From: Microvirga splendida
Lineage (GTDB): Bacteria; Pseudomonadota; Alphaproteobacteria; Rhizobiales; Beijerinckiaceae
Reading direction: 5' to 3'
Assembly (NCBI RefSeq): GCF_016427565.1
Contig: NZ_JAELXT010000008.1
Location: 110,741 to 174,740, forward strand
Length of the DNA: 64,000 nt
The notes beneath the pieces were generated by a model, which saw nothing but the letters and a program-made list of their open reading frames with translations, ran no database searches and was not told the origin of the DNA. Positions 29,593-38,380 of this stretch are shown here, piece after piece (the first letter of the stretch is position 1; each line of letters opens with the position of its first letter). The position numbers and the translations under genes were made by a program.

Positions 29593-31074
29593 TCACCCGA
29601 TCGACGCGGAAGCCTCGCGGACTTTCAGGGTGGCTGTGCTCACCAGCTCTGCGGAGCGGGCGATCTCGTTCATGCTCGCGCTGATCGAGGAGACGCTGCG
29701 CGAGGCTCCCTGCATGTTGGACGACATCTCCTGCGTCACGGCCGACTGCTCCTCCACGGCAGCAGAGATCGCAACCGAGATCTCGTTGATCCTCTGAACG
29801 GTCGAGGTGATCGCCTCGATGGCCGTCACGACCTGCTGGGTTGCGGCCTGCGTCTGCGCGATCTGCGCGCCGATCTCCTCCGTCGCCCTTGCGGTCTGCG
29901 TGGCCAGACTCTTGACTTCGGCGGCGACCACCGCGAAGCCGCGGCCGGCCTCGCCCGCCCGCGCGGCCTCGATGGTGGCATTCAGCGCGAGGAGGTTGGT
30001 CTTGGATGCGATGCTGTCGATGAGGGTGATGATCTCGCCGATCTTCTGCGCGGAGGACGAGAGCCCCGACACGATGACATTCGTCTGCCTGCCCTGCTCG
30101 ACCGCCTCGTTGGAAATGGACAACGCGTGATTGACCTGCTGGCCGATCTCGTTGACGGAAGCCGCGAGTTCCTCGGCCCCTGCGGCAACTGCCTGCACGT
30201 TTCCCGACGTCTCGCTTGACGCGCCGGCTGCTCCTTCGGCTTGATCCGTGACGCCGGCGATCGCCCGCGTGATCTCGATGAGTTCGGCGGCAATCGATTT
30301 CTGAATCTCGGAGCGGCGGATCCGTTCATGCACCTGCGCGGTGATGTCGGTGGCGAACTTGATGACCTTGTAGGGACGCCCCGCCATGTCGAGGATCGGG
30401 TTGTAGGACGCCTGAATCCAGACCTCCCGACCGCCCTTAGCCATACGCTTGTACTCGGCCGACCGATACTCGCCTCGCGCGAGGGCTGCCCAGAAATCCC
30501 GGTAGTCCTGGCTGTTGCGATAGTCGGGCTCGACGAACAGGCTGTGGTGCCGCCCCTGGATCTCGTCGAGCCGGTATCCTATCGTGTCGAGGAAGTTCTC
30601 GTTGGCAGTCAGGATGGTGCCGTCGAGCTTGAAGGCGATGACCGCCTGGGAGCGATTGATGGCTTTGATCTGCCCTTCGAAATCGGCAGCCTGAAGCTTC
30701 TGCTCGGTCGTGTCCGTGGCGAACTTCACCACCTTGTAGGGCTTTCCGCCCCGATCGAGCACGGGATTGTAGGAAGCCTGGATCCAAACCTCCTTCCCGC
30801 CCTTGCCGAAGCGCCGATACTCGGCCGTCTGCGCTTCGCCCCGGTTCAGAGCGGCCCAGAACTCGCGGTACTCCGCGCTGGCCTGCTCGGCAGGGTCTAC
30901 GAACAGGCTGTGGTGCCGGCCATGGATCTCCTCCAGCCGATACCCCATCGTGTCGAGAAAGTTCTCGTTGGCAGTCAGGATGGTGCCATCGAGCTTGAAC
31001 TCGATGATGGCCTGAGACCGGTCCAGGGCCTCCAGCTTGTCCGACATCTCGCCGTTCGACCGAAACATAAACAT
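29593..31074 (-). CDS. soluble methyl-accepting chemotaxis protein with two PAS domains
   Basis: About 493 residues with no hydrophobic helix, so a cytoplasmic receptor. Two PAS modules in tandem (about residues 10-130 and 132-252) are very similar to each other: each has the [17 protein letters not shown] core, GRHHSLFV and [13 protein letters not shown] or its GGREVW twin, pointing to recent duplication. The MCP signalling hairpin contains the conserved [20 protein letters not shown] and [15 protein letters not shown]. No HAMP domain or CheR pentapeptide is seen. It probably senses a cytoplasmic redox or flavin/haem-linked signal and controls CheA. Starts at 31098, 31074 or 31068 are possible. 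Confidence 0.9.
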   Translation of the reverse strand: MFMFRSNGEMSDKLEALDRSQAIIEFKLDGTILTANENFLDTMGYRLEEIHGRHHSLFVDPAEQASAEYREFWAALNRGEAQTAEYRRFGKGGKEVWIQASYNPVLDRGGKPYKVVKFATDTTEQKLQAADFEGQIKAINRSQAVIAFKLDGTILTANENFLDTIGYRLDEIQGRHHSLFVEPDYRNSQDYRDFWAALARGEYRSAEYKRMAKGGREVWIQASYNPILDMAGRPYKVIKFATDITAQVHERIRRSEIQKSIAAELIEITRAIAGVTDQAEGAAGASSETSGNVQAVAAGAEELAASVNEIGQQVNHALSISNEAVEQGRQTNVIVSGLSSSAQKIGEIITLIDSIASKTNLLALNATIEAARAGEAGRGFAVVAAEVKSLATQTARATEEIGAQIAQTQAATQQVVTAIEAITSTVQRINEISVAISAAVEEQSAVTQEMSSNMQGASRSVSSISASMNEIARSAELVSTATLKVREASASIG

Positions 31075-31271
31075 TGACCACCCCCGAGGCTTGCCCATTG
31101 GCGCATCTTGGCGCCACCCTGTGGGGAGATGCGGAAGACGCTGCCGATCAGGCCGGGCAACGCGCTGACCTGAACTGGCGCCAATTTGGCCAGCAACTCC
31201 TAACAGCCCCTTAAGGCAGTGGAAGCGACGCAGAGGAACCCTCAGGTTTTACTTGGCAAAAATGCAAGTCG

Positions 31272-32078
31272 CTATTTGCATGCCAAATCGATGCTCAACC
31301 CAACCTTTGCGTCAGCCGAGGCTGTGAACTCGATTCCCCGGCCTTCCATGGCTCGTCTGATCGCATCGATACTTGCCTTGCGCACGATATCGCTGCCCTG
31401 AGCCTCGATACGCTTGATCGTTGTCGCGGAGATGCCCGAGGCATCGGCGAGTTCACGCACCGACCAGTTGAGCAAGGCTCGCCCGGCACGGATCTGCTCG
31501 CTTGTAAGGGGAGCCGTAAGATCGAAGGCGAGCGGCGTTGCGCCTGCGGGCGCAGAATCCGCATTCGCCCCGGCAAGTCCAACCCGTTCGAGATGATGAA
31601 GCCATAGCTCGTCGACAACCAGCCGTCCCAGGCCGGCGAGAACAGCTGCCTGATCCGGCTGGAACTCGCGCGGCTCGGTATCGATCACGCACAAGGATCC
31701 GAGCCTGATCCCAGGCTCGGTCGTCAGGGGCGCGCCTGCATAGAACCGAACCCCAGGCTCGCCTGCCACATAAGGATTGGTCGCGAGGACCCGGTCAGCC
31801 TTGGCATCGGGCACGACGAAAACCTCGTCGTGCATGATCGTATACTGGCAGAAGGAGTGCTCGCGCGCCGTGACCTGGAGATCGCCGATCCCGACGGTGG
31901 ATTTGAGCCATTGCTGCGTGGCATCGAGAAAGGTCACGGCAGCGATTGGAACATTGAAGAGTTGCTGGGCCACGCGACAGATGCGGTCGAGGGAGGGAGA
32001 AGCCGGGGCATCGATGATGCCGAGCCTCCGGAGGGCGGCGAGACGCTCCACTTCGTTCGGGGGAAAAACATTTGCCAT
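31272..32078 (-). CDS. GAF domain fused to an XRE-type helix-turn-helix
   Basis: 268 residues. Residues about 8-165 form a GAF sensor of the kind usually found at the N-terminus of kinases and diguanylate cyclases (RLAALRRLGIIDAPASP, FLDATQQWLKSTVG, SFCQYTI, GVRFYAGAPLTT, GSLCVIDTEPREF). Residues about 190-262 form a Cro/XRE-type HTH (LTSEQIRAGRALLNWSVREL, SGISATTIKRIEAQG, DAIRRAMEGRGIEF). The combination suggests a one-component regulator binding a small ligand or responding to redox. Its targets are unknown; it is preceded by a 24-bp perfect hairpin region on the other side. Confidence 0.85.
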   Translation of the reverse strand: MANVFPPNEVERLAALRRLGIIDAPASPSLDRICRVAQQLFNVPIAAVTFLDATQQWLKSTVGIGDLQVTAREHSFCQYTIMHDEVFVVPDAKADRVLATNPYVAGEPGVRFYAGAPLTTEPGIRLGSLCVIDTEPREFQPDQAAVLAGLGRLVVDELWLHHLERVGLAGANADSAPAGATPLAFDLTAPLTSEQIRAGRALLNWSVRELADASGISATTIKRIEAQGSDIVRKASIDAIRRAMEGRGIEFTASADAKVGLSIDLACK

Positions 32079-32223
32079 GAAACGGCCCTTGGCCCTGCCC
32101 TGAGGCAGGATGATGGCATGATCGGCGAAGGCTCCGCCATTGCTCCGTCAGGGCTGTTCCCGACGCCCCCGATAAGCCTGCGCCCCACACATCAATGCAT
32201 CCTGAAACAATCCTGGGATTCAG

Positions 32224-32275
32224 CCGCCCCATCAAGGAAAGGCTCGGTTGCCCGAGCCTTTCCTTGATGGGGCGG
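32224..32275. terminator. perfect 24-bp inverted repeat with 4-nt loop
   Basis: Arms 32224-32247 and 32252-32275 are perfect complements, starting CCGCCCCATCAAGG and ending CCTTGATGGGGCGG, around the loop TTGC. It lies 16 bases after the stop of the DUF2059 gene and upstream of the GAF-HTH gene. The inner AAAGGCTCGG/CCGAGCCTTT part resembles a terminator, but the arm is unusually long and has no outer T-tract. Confidence 0.65.
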
Positions 32276-32291
32276 ACGGTGCATTTGCGCC

Positions 32292-32792
32292 TTACTGAAG
32301 CTGATGTCCGCGCTTGCCCATTTCCTCGCGGGCGCGGGTCATCACGAACTGAGCGGTCTGCTGCGTCCAGGTTGCGAGATCCCGAACCACGTCATCGAGG
32401 ATGCCCGGCTGCACTTCCACGTACTTCTTGCCGGCCGCCGACTTGTAGAAGGCTGCGATGTCCTTCAGCTCGGCCTCGGTCATGCGGCTCGCGAAGGCTT
32501 TCGCCGCGTTGTCGACCATCTTCTGCTTCTGCTGCTCGAGTTCCGGCCGGATCTGCGCGACGACCTGCGTGAGATCCTCTTTGATTTCCGGGCGGGTCAC
32601 GTTCATCTGCTGCAGCTGATCGAGGAACGGCTCGACCATGGCGTCGAACGAGCGGGTCATGCCGGAGCTGATGGCGACTTCGCGCGCGAGAGCCATGTGG
32701 CTGGCGGAAGGCTGCGCCTGGGCGAAGGCCGGGCTGACGAGCATGAACAGCGCGACGGAGGTCGCAGCCAGTCGGGAGGCGTTACGGATCAT
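32292..32792 (-). CDS. DUF2059 domain-containing secreted protein
   Basis: 166 residues. The signal peptide (ASRLAATSVALFMLVSPAFA) is followed by an all-helical region with the DUF2059 pattern: MVEPFLDQLQQMNVTRPE, then the conserved LKDIAAFYKSAAGKKYVEVQPGI near residue 120. The family is periplasmic and of unknown function. It is 29 bases downstream of rpiA on the same strand, so it is probably co-transcribed. Confidence 0.85.
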   Translation of the reverse strand: MIRNASRLAATSVALFMLVSPAFAQAQPSASHMALAREVAISSGMTRSFDAMVEPFLDQLQQMNVTRPEIKEDLTQVVAQIRPELEQQKQKMVDNAAKAFASRMTEAELKDIAAFYKSAAGKKYVEVQPGILDDVVRDLATWTQQTAQFVMTRAREEMGKRGHQLQ

Positions 32793-32821
32793 AAGTGTGG
32801 CTCCAATCGTAATGGTTTGGG

Positions 32822-33517
32822 TCAGAGCTGACCGAGTTCGACGAGCCCGTCAGCCGTAGCGAGGATCGCGCCGGTGGCCAGGCCCAGGAAAAGACCGTGC
32901 TCGACGACGCCGGGAATGTTGTTCAGCGTCGAGGCAAGCACGTTCGGCTTGTCGATGCGTCCGAGATGCGCATCGAGAATGAAGTGGCCGCCATCCGTCA
33001 CGTAGGGGGCGCCGTCGGCGGCGCGCCGGAGGCGCAGCTCGCCGGTCATGGACAGGGAGTCGAGCAGCCTGGCGATGGCGCGCTCGGTGGCCGTGAGGCC
33101 GAAGGGCATCACCTCGACCGGGAGCGGAAAGCGCCCGAGCTTCTGGACCCGCTTGGACCCGTCTGCGATGACGATCATCCGCTGGCTCGCGGAAGCCACG
33201 ATCTTCTCCCGCAGGAGCGCACCGCCACCGCCCTTGATGAGGCGCAGGTCGTCGTCGAGTTCGTCGGCCCCGTCGACCGTCAGGTCGAGATCGGGGGTCT
33301 CGTCGAGGGTGGTCAGGGGAATGCCCTCGCGCTGGGCCTGATCGCGGGTCGCCTCGGAGGTAGGAACGCCTACGACCTTCAGTCCGCCCCGGACGCGCTC
33401 ACCGATGGCCGCGACGAAATGCGCCGCCGTCGAGCCGGTGCCAAGCCCCAGCCTCATCCCGTCGGTGACGAGTTGGGCCGCCCTTTCGGCTGCTGCGCGC
33501 TTGAGAGTGTCGCTCAC
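32822..33517 (-). CDS. rpiA: ribose-5-phosphate isomerase A
   Basis: 231 residues; interconverts ribose 5-phosphate and ribulose 5-phosphate in the pentose phosphate pathway. Motifs: [12 protein letters not shown] (phosphate loop), [27 protein letters not shown] (catalytic Asp and Lys region) and [13 protein letters not shown] near the end. Complete, with a normal start [14 protein letters not shown]. Confidence 0.96.
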   Translation of the reverse strand: MSDTLKRAAAERAAQLVTDGMRLGLGTGSTAAHFVAAIGERVRGGLKVVGVPTSEATRDQAQREGIPLTTLDETPDLDLTVDGADELDDDLRLIKGGGGALLREKIVASASQRMIVIADGSKRVQKLGRFPLPVEVMPFGLTATERAIARLLDSLSMTGELRLRRAADGAPYVTDGGHFILDAHLGRIDKPNVLASTLNNIPGVVEHGLFLGLATGAILATADGLVELGQL

Positions 33518-33642
33518 GGAAATCCTCTAACACAATGGAGGCGCCCGGCCGGAGGGCCGTATGACCCGCCTCTAGCATGACGGAGCGCCTGGAAGAAAGA
33601 ACGTTTCATGGATGAGCAGACCCTGGAGCCCCGGCCAGGGCC

Positions 33643-34098
33643 TCAAGGGCGCTGCGGCGAGGCTCCCGTGCCTGAACTGACGCTGGGCGTGGCCACGGGA
33701 GCGGCCGCCGAGGAGGTCGCCGGCGACGGCGTGGTCTGCGGGGTGCACACCACCCGCTCGTCGAACACGTAGCAGATGCTCATCTGGCCCGTCCGGTAAT
33801 TGACCCGGAACACACCCCCTTCCCGCTCGTGGCGGGAGGCGACCAGCCCGTACTCGCCAGGAGCCTGGGGACCGGCGCCCTCGCCCGCGCTGAAGCACAG
33901 GGTCACGCCGATCGTGCCCTCCTGGAGGCCATATTGGCAGGAGCTGACCTCGCCGGTGATCCGATCGATCCTATAAATACGGTTCAGGTCGGTTTGGGGA
34001 GCGGGAACGAAATCATAGGATGCGGCCAGGGCGGGACCTTCGAGGCCCCCCAGCGCCAGGGCTGCAACAAAAAACGCCGCGGTACCAAAGGGCCGCAT
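33643..34098 (-). CDS. secreted protein of unknown function with a duplicated motif
   Basis: 151 residues. A signal peptide (MRPFGTAAFFVAALALGG) precedes a mature part with two similar segments: YRIDRITGEVSSCQYG and FRVNYRTGQMSICYVF. Each couples an R/N-x-x-TG turn to a C-containing strand, as if one beta unit were duplicated. Four cysteines are present. The last 30 residues are Ser/Thr/Pro/Ala-rich and disordered. I do not recognise a named family. It is divergent from gph. Confidence 0.7.
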   Translation of the reverse strand: MRPFGTAAFFVAALALGGLEGPALAASYDFVPAPQTDLNRIYRIDRITGEVSSCQYGLQEGTIGVTLCFSAGEGAGPQAPGEYGLVASRHEREGGVFRVNYRTGQMSICYVFDERVVCTPQTTPSPATSSAAAPVATPSVSSGTGASPQRP

Positions 34099-34188
34099 TC
34101 AACACTCCATTCGGTAAGAACGAATCAACCATAGGACCTTATCATCCCCATGCTTGATTCCCTTGCCCGCAGCAGGTAGCCGACCTTC

Positions 34189-34890
34189 ATGGCCATTGAT
34201 ACCCCGCACAATGTCTCGCCCATCGCCGTCTTCGACCTCGATGGAACCCTGGCAGACACGGCCGCCGACCTCGTCGGAACCCTGAACGTGATCCTCGATC
34301 GCGAGGGATTGGCGCCCCTGCCGGTCAGGAAGGCGCGCGACATGATCGGCGCCGGCGCCCGCGCGTTGATCCAGCGCGGCTTCGAGGCGGCCGGCAAGGA
34401 GCTGACGCCGGATTACCTCGATGAGCTGTTCCGGCAGTTCATGATCCATTACGGGGAGAACATCTGCGTCCGGACCCGGCTCTATCCCGGTGTGGCCGAG
34501 GCCCTCGACCGGCTGGAGGAGGCAGGATTCATCCTGGCGGTCTGCACCAACAAGGTCGAAGAGCATTCGGTGAAGCTGCTGCAGGAGCTAGGGGTCGGCC
34601 ACCGTTTCGCAGCCAATTGCGGGCGCGACACCTTCCGTTACTTCAAGCCGGACCCACGCCACCTCACCCTGACCATCGAGCGGGCGGGCGGCAGCCCGCG
34701 CCGGGCCGTCATGATCGGGGATTCCCGCACCGATATCGTCACTGCGAAGAATGCCGGCATTCCGGTGATCGCCGTGCCTTTCGGCTATACGGACGTTCCG
34801 GTTCGGGAGCTTGGGCCGGATCTCGTCATCAAGCACTTCGATGAGCTGTTTCCCGCCATCCAGCGCCTCATGAGGCCGCTCGCGGCCTGA
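34189..34890 (+). CDS. gph: phosphoglycolate phosphatase (HAD superfamily)
   Basis: 233 residues with HAD motif I FDLDGTLADT (nucleophile Asp), motif II in LAVCTNKVEE, motif III Lys in RYFKPDPRHL and motif IV GDSRTDIVTAKNAG. The helical cap (residues about 20-90) fits Gph, which removes phosphate from 2-phosphoglycolate formed during DNA repair or photorespiration-like metabolism. It could be another small-phosphate HAD hydrolase; specificity is not certain. Confidence 0.88.
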   Translation: MAIDTPHNVSPIAVFDLDGTLADTAADLVGTLNVILDREGLAPLPVRKARDMIGAGARALIQRGFEAAGKELTPDYLDELFRQFMIHYGENICVRTRLYPGVAEALDRLEEAGFILAVCTNKVEEHSVKLLQELGVGHRFAANCGRDTFRYFKPDPRHLTLTIERAGGSPRRAVMIGDSRTDIVTAKNAGIPVIAVPFGYTDVPVRELGPDLVIKHFDELFPAIQRLMRPLAA

Positions 34891-34957
34891 CACGAAAGCC
34901 GCCGCGCGTGCGCTCAGGGCGCCCACGATAATGTGAATCTTGTTATCAGGAAGGAAA

Positions 34958-35032
34958 TGGTGGGCGCGACAGGGATTGAACCTGTGACCCTTCGCGTGTG
35001 AAGCGAATGCTCTCCCGCTGAGCTACGCGCCC
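34958..35032 (-). tRNA. tRNA-Val (CAC)
   Basis: On the minus strand the sequence starts GGGCGCGTAGCTCAGCGGGA and ends CGCGCCCACCA. The anticodon stem TTCGC/GCGAA carries loop TTCACAC with anticodon CAC. The T arm has GGTTCAATCC. The encoded CCA gives a total of 75 nt. Confidence 0.95.
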
Positions 35033-35278
35033 TGACAAGGGCCTTCTAAAGGCGCAGAACCCTCTGCGTCAAGCCAAAGAAGCTTCCAAACCGGCAAGTA
35101 TTTTGCAGTACGAATTGTGGCAGCCTGGCTTTAACCGTCCGGTTACGACGCGGCGAGATTGTGGCGGAACCACACTAGGATTTTATAGCAGAACCCTGAT
35201 AATCCGTGGATCCCAAGCGGGGCTGTTGCGTTGAGCAAGGACGAACCCGCCACCAAACATGTTCAGACAGAGGCAAAT

Positions 35279-35863
35279 ATGGGACGCACTCGCGCTGCCC
35301 TCGCTGGGTTTGCTTGCGCCTTCGTGGCGCTGGCGACGCCGGCTGCGGCATTTACGGCTATCGATCCTCTCACCCGCCAGCCGCTCTACAGCGCTGAGGA
35401 AACCTATCGGGCGCAGGCTTCCGCAGTCCCGCGCGAGATCGTCTCCTTCAACGGCCGCTATGCGCCAGGCACCATCGTGGTCTCCACCAGCGAGCGCCGC
35501 CTCTGGTACGTGCTCGGCAACGGCCAGGCCGTGCAGTACGGCGTCGGCGTGGGCCGTCCGGGCTTCACCTGGTCGGGCACCCATTCGGTCACCATGAAGC
35601 GCGAATGGCCGGACTGGCGCCCCCCGGCGGCCATGCTCAAGCGCCGTCCCGACCTGCCCCGCTACATGAAGGGCGGGCCGGACAACCCGCTCGGCGCCCG
35701 CGCCCTCTATATCGGCAGCACCATCTACCGCATCCACGGCTCGAACGAGCCGGAGACCATCGGCGAGGCGGTCTCCTCGGGCTGCATCCGCATGACCAAT
35801 GAGGACGTTACCGACCTCTACAACCGCGCCAAGGTCGGCGCCCGGGTCGTGGTTCTTCGGTAA
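35279..35863 (+). CDS. L,D-transpeptidase (YkuD domain)
   Basis: About 194 residues from ATG 35279, which has AGAGG upstream and places the signal peptide (RTRAALAGFACAFVALATP, cleavage near AAAF) at the N-terminus; a frame to 35231 adds 16 charged residues. The YkuD domain covers residues about 60-194 with the active site HGSNEPETIGEAVSSGCIRM (His, Ser-Gly-Cys). Such enzymes make 3-3 crosslinks in peptidoglycan or attach proteins to it in the periplasm. Confidence 0.92.
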   Translation: MGRTRAALAGFACAFVALATPAAAFTAIDPLTRQPLYSAEETYRAQASAVPREIVSFNGRYAPGTIVVSTSERRLWYVLGNGQAVQYGVGVGRPGFTWSGTHSVTMKREWPDWRPPAAMLKRRPDLPRYMKGGPDNPLGARALYIGSTIYRIHGSNEPETIGEAVSSGCIRMTNEDVTDLYNRAKVGARVVVLR

Positions 35864-35882
35864 GAAATTGCACAAACGCATC

Positions 35883-35905
35883 ATGGCCGGGCCTGTCCCG
35901 GCCAT
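35883..35905. repeat. hairpin repeat ATGGCCGGG family, short copy
   Basis: ATGGCCGGG-cctgt-CCCGGCCAT followed by TTTTCG, between two convergent genes. It shares both arms with the element at 17462 and may act as a terminator. Confidence 0.65.
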
Positions 35906-35920
35906 TTTCGTTTCAGTCCG

Positions 35921-36289
35921 TCACCGCATTCGGTCGCGCGACAACCCCTTGGCGACCAGCTCGTCGAGATAGGCCTGCCACTTCTCCCCCTGCTCCGCTC
36001 CGAGCCGGTAGAGATAATCCCAGCCGTAGATCCCGGTGTCGTGCAGGTCGTCGAAGACCAGCTTCACGGCATAATTGCCCACTGGCTCCACGCCGACGAT
36101 CTCCACATCCCGCTTGCCCGGCACAGTCTTGCGCTCGGCGGGGCTGTGCCCCTGCACCTCGGCCGAGGGGCTTGTGACCCGCAGGTACTCGGCGGGCAGG
36201 TCGAAAGCCGTGCCGTCCTCGAAGGCGACATGGAGGCTGCGCCTGTCCTTGGACAGCCGAAGCTCCGTCGGCCAGCGCTCAGTTGCCAT
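35921..36289 (-). CDS. DUF971 domain protein
   Basis: 122 residues from ATG 36289 ([17 protein letters not shown]). It matches the DUF971 or gamma-butyrobetaine-hydroxylase N-terminal-like fold: [20 protein letters not shown], then [31 protein letters not shown], the most conserved part. The family is small and cytosolic and has been linked to iron-sulfur or cofactor chemistry in other bacteria; its role here is unknown. A longer frame upstream is a shadow of moaA. It is divergent from moaA. Confidence 0.85.
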   Translation of the reverse strand: MATERWPTELRLSKDRRSLHVAFEDGTAFDLPAEYLRVTSPSAEVQGHSPAERKTVPGKRDVEIVGVEPVGNYAVKLVFDDLHDTGIYGWDYLYRLGAEQGEKWQAYLDELVAKGLSRDRMR

Positions 36290-36379
36290 GATCTCACCCT
36301 TTTCCCGGTTGCAATTGACGCTACGTGCTTGATGATGAGGGTTGAGGCAAGGATTCCCGTGAACGAGAGCGTATCCGCC

Positions 36380-37417
36380 ATGAGAGCCAGTCCGGCTCAG
36401 CTTGAGACTTCCGCGACAGGTCATTCCCTCGTCGACCCCTTCGGGCGGGCGATCACGTATCTGCGCGTCTCGGTGACGGACCGCTGCGACTTCCGCTGCG
36501 TCTACTGCATGTCCGAGGACATGGCCTTCCTGCCCAAGCGCGACCTGCTGACCCTGGAGGAGCTCGACCGCATCTGCTCGGCCTTCGTGGCCCGGGGCGT
36601 GCGCAAGCTGCGGATCACCGGCGGCGAACCCCTGGTGCGGCGGGACATCATGACCCTGTTCGGCTCTCTCTCCCGCCATCTTGATTCGGGCGCCCTCGAC
36701 GAGCTCACCGTCACCACTAACGGCTCGCAGCTCGCCCGCCATGCCAAAGATCTGGCCGCCTGCGGCGTCAGGCGCGTCAACGTCTCCCTCGACACCCTCG
36801 ACCCGGACAAGTTCCGTGCCATCACCCGCTGGGGAGACCTGGGCAAGGTGATGCACGGGCTCGATGCCGCTCAAGCGGCCGGGCTGAAGGTCAAGATCAA
36901 TGCCGTCGCGCTGAAAGGCGTCAACGAGGACGAACTGGAAACCCTGCTCGAATGGGCCCATGGCCGCGATATGGACCTGACGCTCATCGAGGTGATGCCG
37001 CTCGGAGAGATAGACGGCCAGCGCATCGACCAGTTCCTGCCCCTCTCCACGGTCCGCACCCGCCTCGCTGGGCGCTATACGCTGGAAGATCTCGACGACC
37101 GCACGGGCGGTCCGGCCCGTTATGTGCGGGTGAAGGAAACCGGCGGCCGGCTCGGCTTCATCACGCCGATGACCCACAATTTCTGCGAAAGCTGCAACCG
37201 GGTGCGGGTGACCTGCACGGGTCAGCTCTTCATGTGCCTCGGCCAGGAGGATGCCGCAGACCTTCGGGCGCCGGTGCGCACCTCCGAGAGCAACGACCTG
37301 CTCGACCGTGTCATCGTCGACGCCATTGCCCGCAAGCCCAAGGGGCACGACTTCATCATCGACCGGCGCCACTCCCGCCCGGCGCTGAGCCGCCACATGA
37401 GCGTCACGGGCGGCTAG
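36380..37417 (+). CDS. moaA: GTP 3',8-cyclase MoaA
   Basis: Radical SAM enzyme of about 345 residues that starts molybdenum cofactor synthesis from GTP. The SAM iron-sulfur cluster motif is CDFRCVYC near residue 35; the C-terminal cluster motif is in [20 protein letters not shown]. The chain ends in GG, as MoaA requires. Start at ATG 36380 fits the usual length; 36335 is possible. The xanthine dehydrogenase encoded at 53.8-57.8 kb depends on this cofactor. Confidence 0.95.
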   Translation: MRASPAQLETSATGHSLVDPFGRAITYLRVSVTDRCDFRCVYCMSEDMAFLPKRDLLTLEELDRICSAFVARGVRKLRITGGEPLVRRDIMTLFGSLSRHLDSGALDELTVTTNGSQLARHAKDLAACGVRRVNVSLDTLDPDKFRAITRWGDLGKVMHGLDAAQAAGLKVKINAVALKGVNEDELETLLEWAHGRDMDLTLIEVMPLGEIDGQRIDQFLPLSTVRTRLAGRYTLEDLDDRTGGPARYVRVKETGGRLGFITPMTHNFCESCNRVRVTCTGQLFMCLGQEDAADLRAPVRTSESNDLLDRVIVDAIARKPKGHDFIIDRRHSRPALSRHMSVTGG

Positions 37418-37518
37418 GCCAACTTTTTACTGTCGTTCGACAGTACTGAGACAGCCTGTCATTTGACTGTTCAGTATTTTCACGTGATATCGGCCTCGAC
37501 CATCTGGGCTGGGCGGCT

Positions 37519-38319
37519 GTGAGCGTACTGAGTCTTGGACGAAAACTGGCGATTGCTGGCGGGCTGCTGCTCGGGCTGGGCATGGGCCCATGCCTGTCGC
37601 AGGCGCAGGCTCCCGCGCCGCAACCGGTGATCCGCATCGCCGTCGAGGGCGCCTATCCGCCCTTCAACTTCATCGATTCCAGCAACGAGTTGCAGGGCTT
37701 CGAGGTCGATCTGCTCAAGAGCCTGTGCGAGGTCATGCAGGTTCGGTGCGAGCTCGTTCAGCACGAATGGGACGGCATCATTCGCGGCCTCCTGGACCGG
37801 GACTACGATGCCATCATGTCGTCCATGGAGATCACGGAGCGGCGCCGGAAGCGGATCGCCTTCTCCGACCCCTATTACCGCGTCCCGGCGATCTTCATCG
37901 GCTCGAAGGAGACCGCTCCGGGCGAGGTCTCGCCGGCGGCCCTCGCCGGCAAGACCATCGGCACGACGGACCGCAGCGACCACGAAACCTATCTCCGGGA
38001 GTTCTACAAGGACTCGCAGATCGAGGTCTATGCCAAGCCGGACGAGGCCAACCTCGACCTCTTGGTCGGGCGCGTCGATGCGGTCTTCGGCGACAAGCGC
38101 CTGCTGACCCGGTTCCTGGAAAGCCGCGAGGGCAGTTGCTGCCACATCCTCGGCGACACGCCCAAGAACCCGGCCTACCGGCACCAAGCCTACGGCATCG
38201 GCCTGCGCAAGGACGACGAGGCCCTGCGCGAGCAGTTCAACCGCGCCATCGCTCAGGTGCAGGCCGACGGCACCTATGACCGGATCCGGGCCAAATATTT
38301 TTCCTTCGACATCAAGTAG
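37519..38319 (+). CDS. amino-acid-type ABC transporter substrate-binding protein
   Basis: 266 residues from GTG 37519. The signal peptide (LGRKLAIAGGLLLGLGMGPC) is followed by a type II periplasmic binding protein: IRIAVEGAYPPFNFIDSSNELQGFEVDLLKSLCE, then IMSSMEITERRRKRIAFSDPYY and IGTTDRSDHETYL. It resembles lysine/arginine/ornithine-binding proteins. No permease or ATPase gene is adjacent, so it is an orphan that may pair with a transporter elsewhere. Confidence 0.87.
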   Translation: MSVLSLGRKLAIAGGLLLGLGMGPCLSQAQAPAPQPVIRIAVEGAYPPFNFIDSSNELQGFEVDLLKSLCEVMQVRCELVQHEWDGIIRGLLDRDYDAIMSSMEITERRRKRIAFSDPYYRVPAIFIGSKETAPGEVSPAALAGKTIGTTDRSDHETYLREFYKDSQIEVYAKPDEANLDLLVGRVDAVFGDKRLLTRFLESREGSCCHILGDTPKNPAYRHQAYGIGLRKDDEALREQFNRAIAQVQADGTYDRIRAKYFSFDIK

Positions 38320-38380
38320 TGCCGTTTGACCCTGGCCTCCTCTCTTCCTAGAACCGAAGGAGGATTTCAGGGAGCGGACG

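Noticed and set aside
35921..37396. A 491-residue open frame joining DUF971 with the reverse of moaA
   Set aside because: Only the last 122 residues match DUF971; the remainder is antisense to moaA, so I shortened the gene to ATG 36289.
37418..37518. The inverted repeat TACTGTC-gttc-GACAGTA after moaA as a terminator or operator
   Set aside because: The stem is only seven AT-containing pairs and has no T-tract; repeated CTGTC/GACAG fragments nearby are suggestive but too weak to call.
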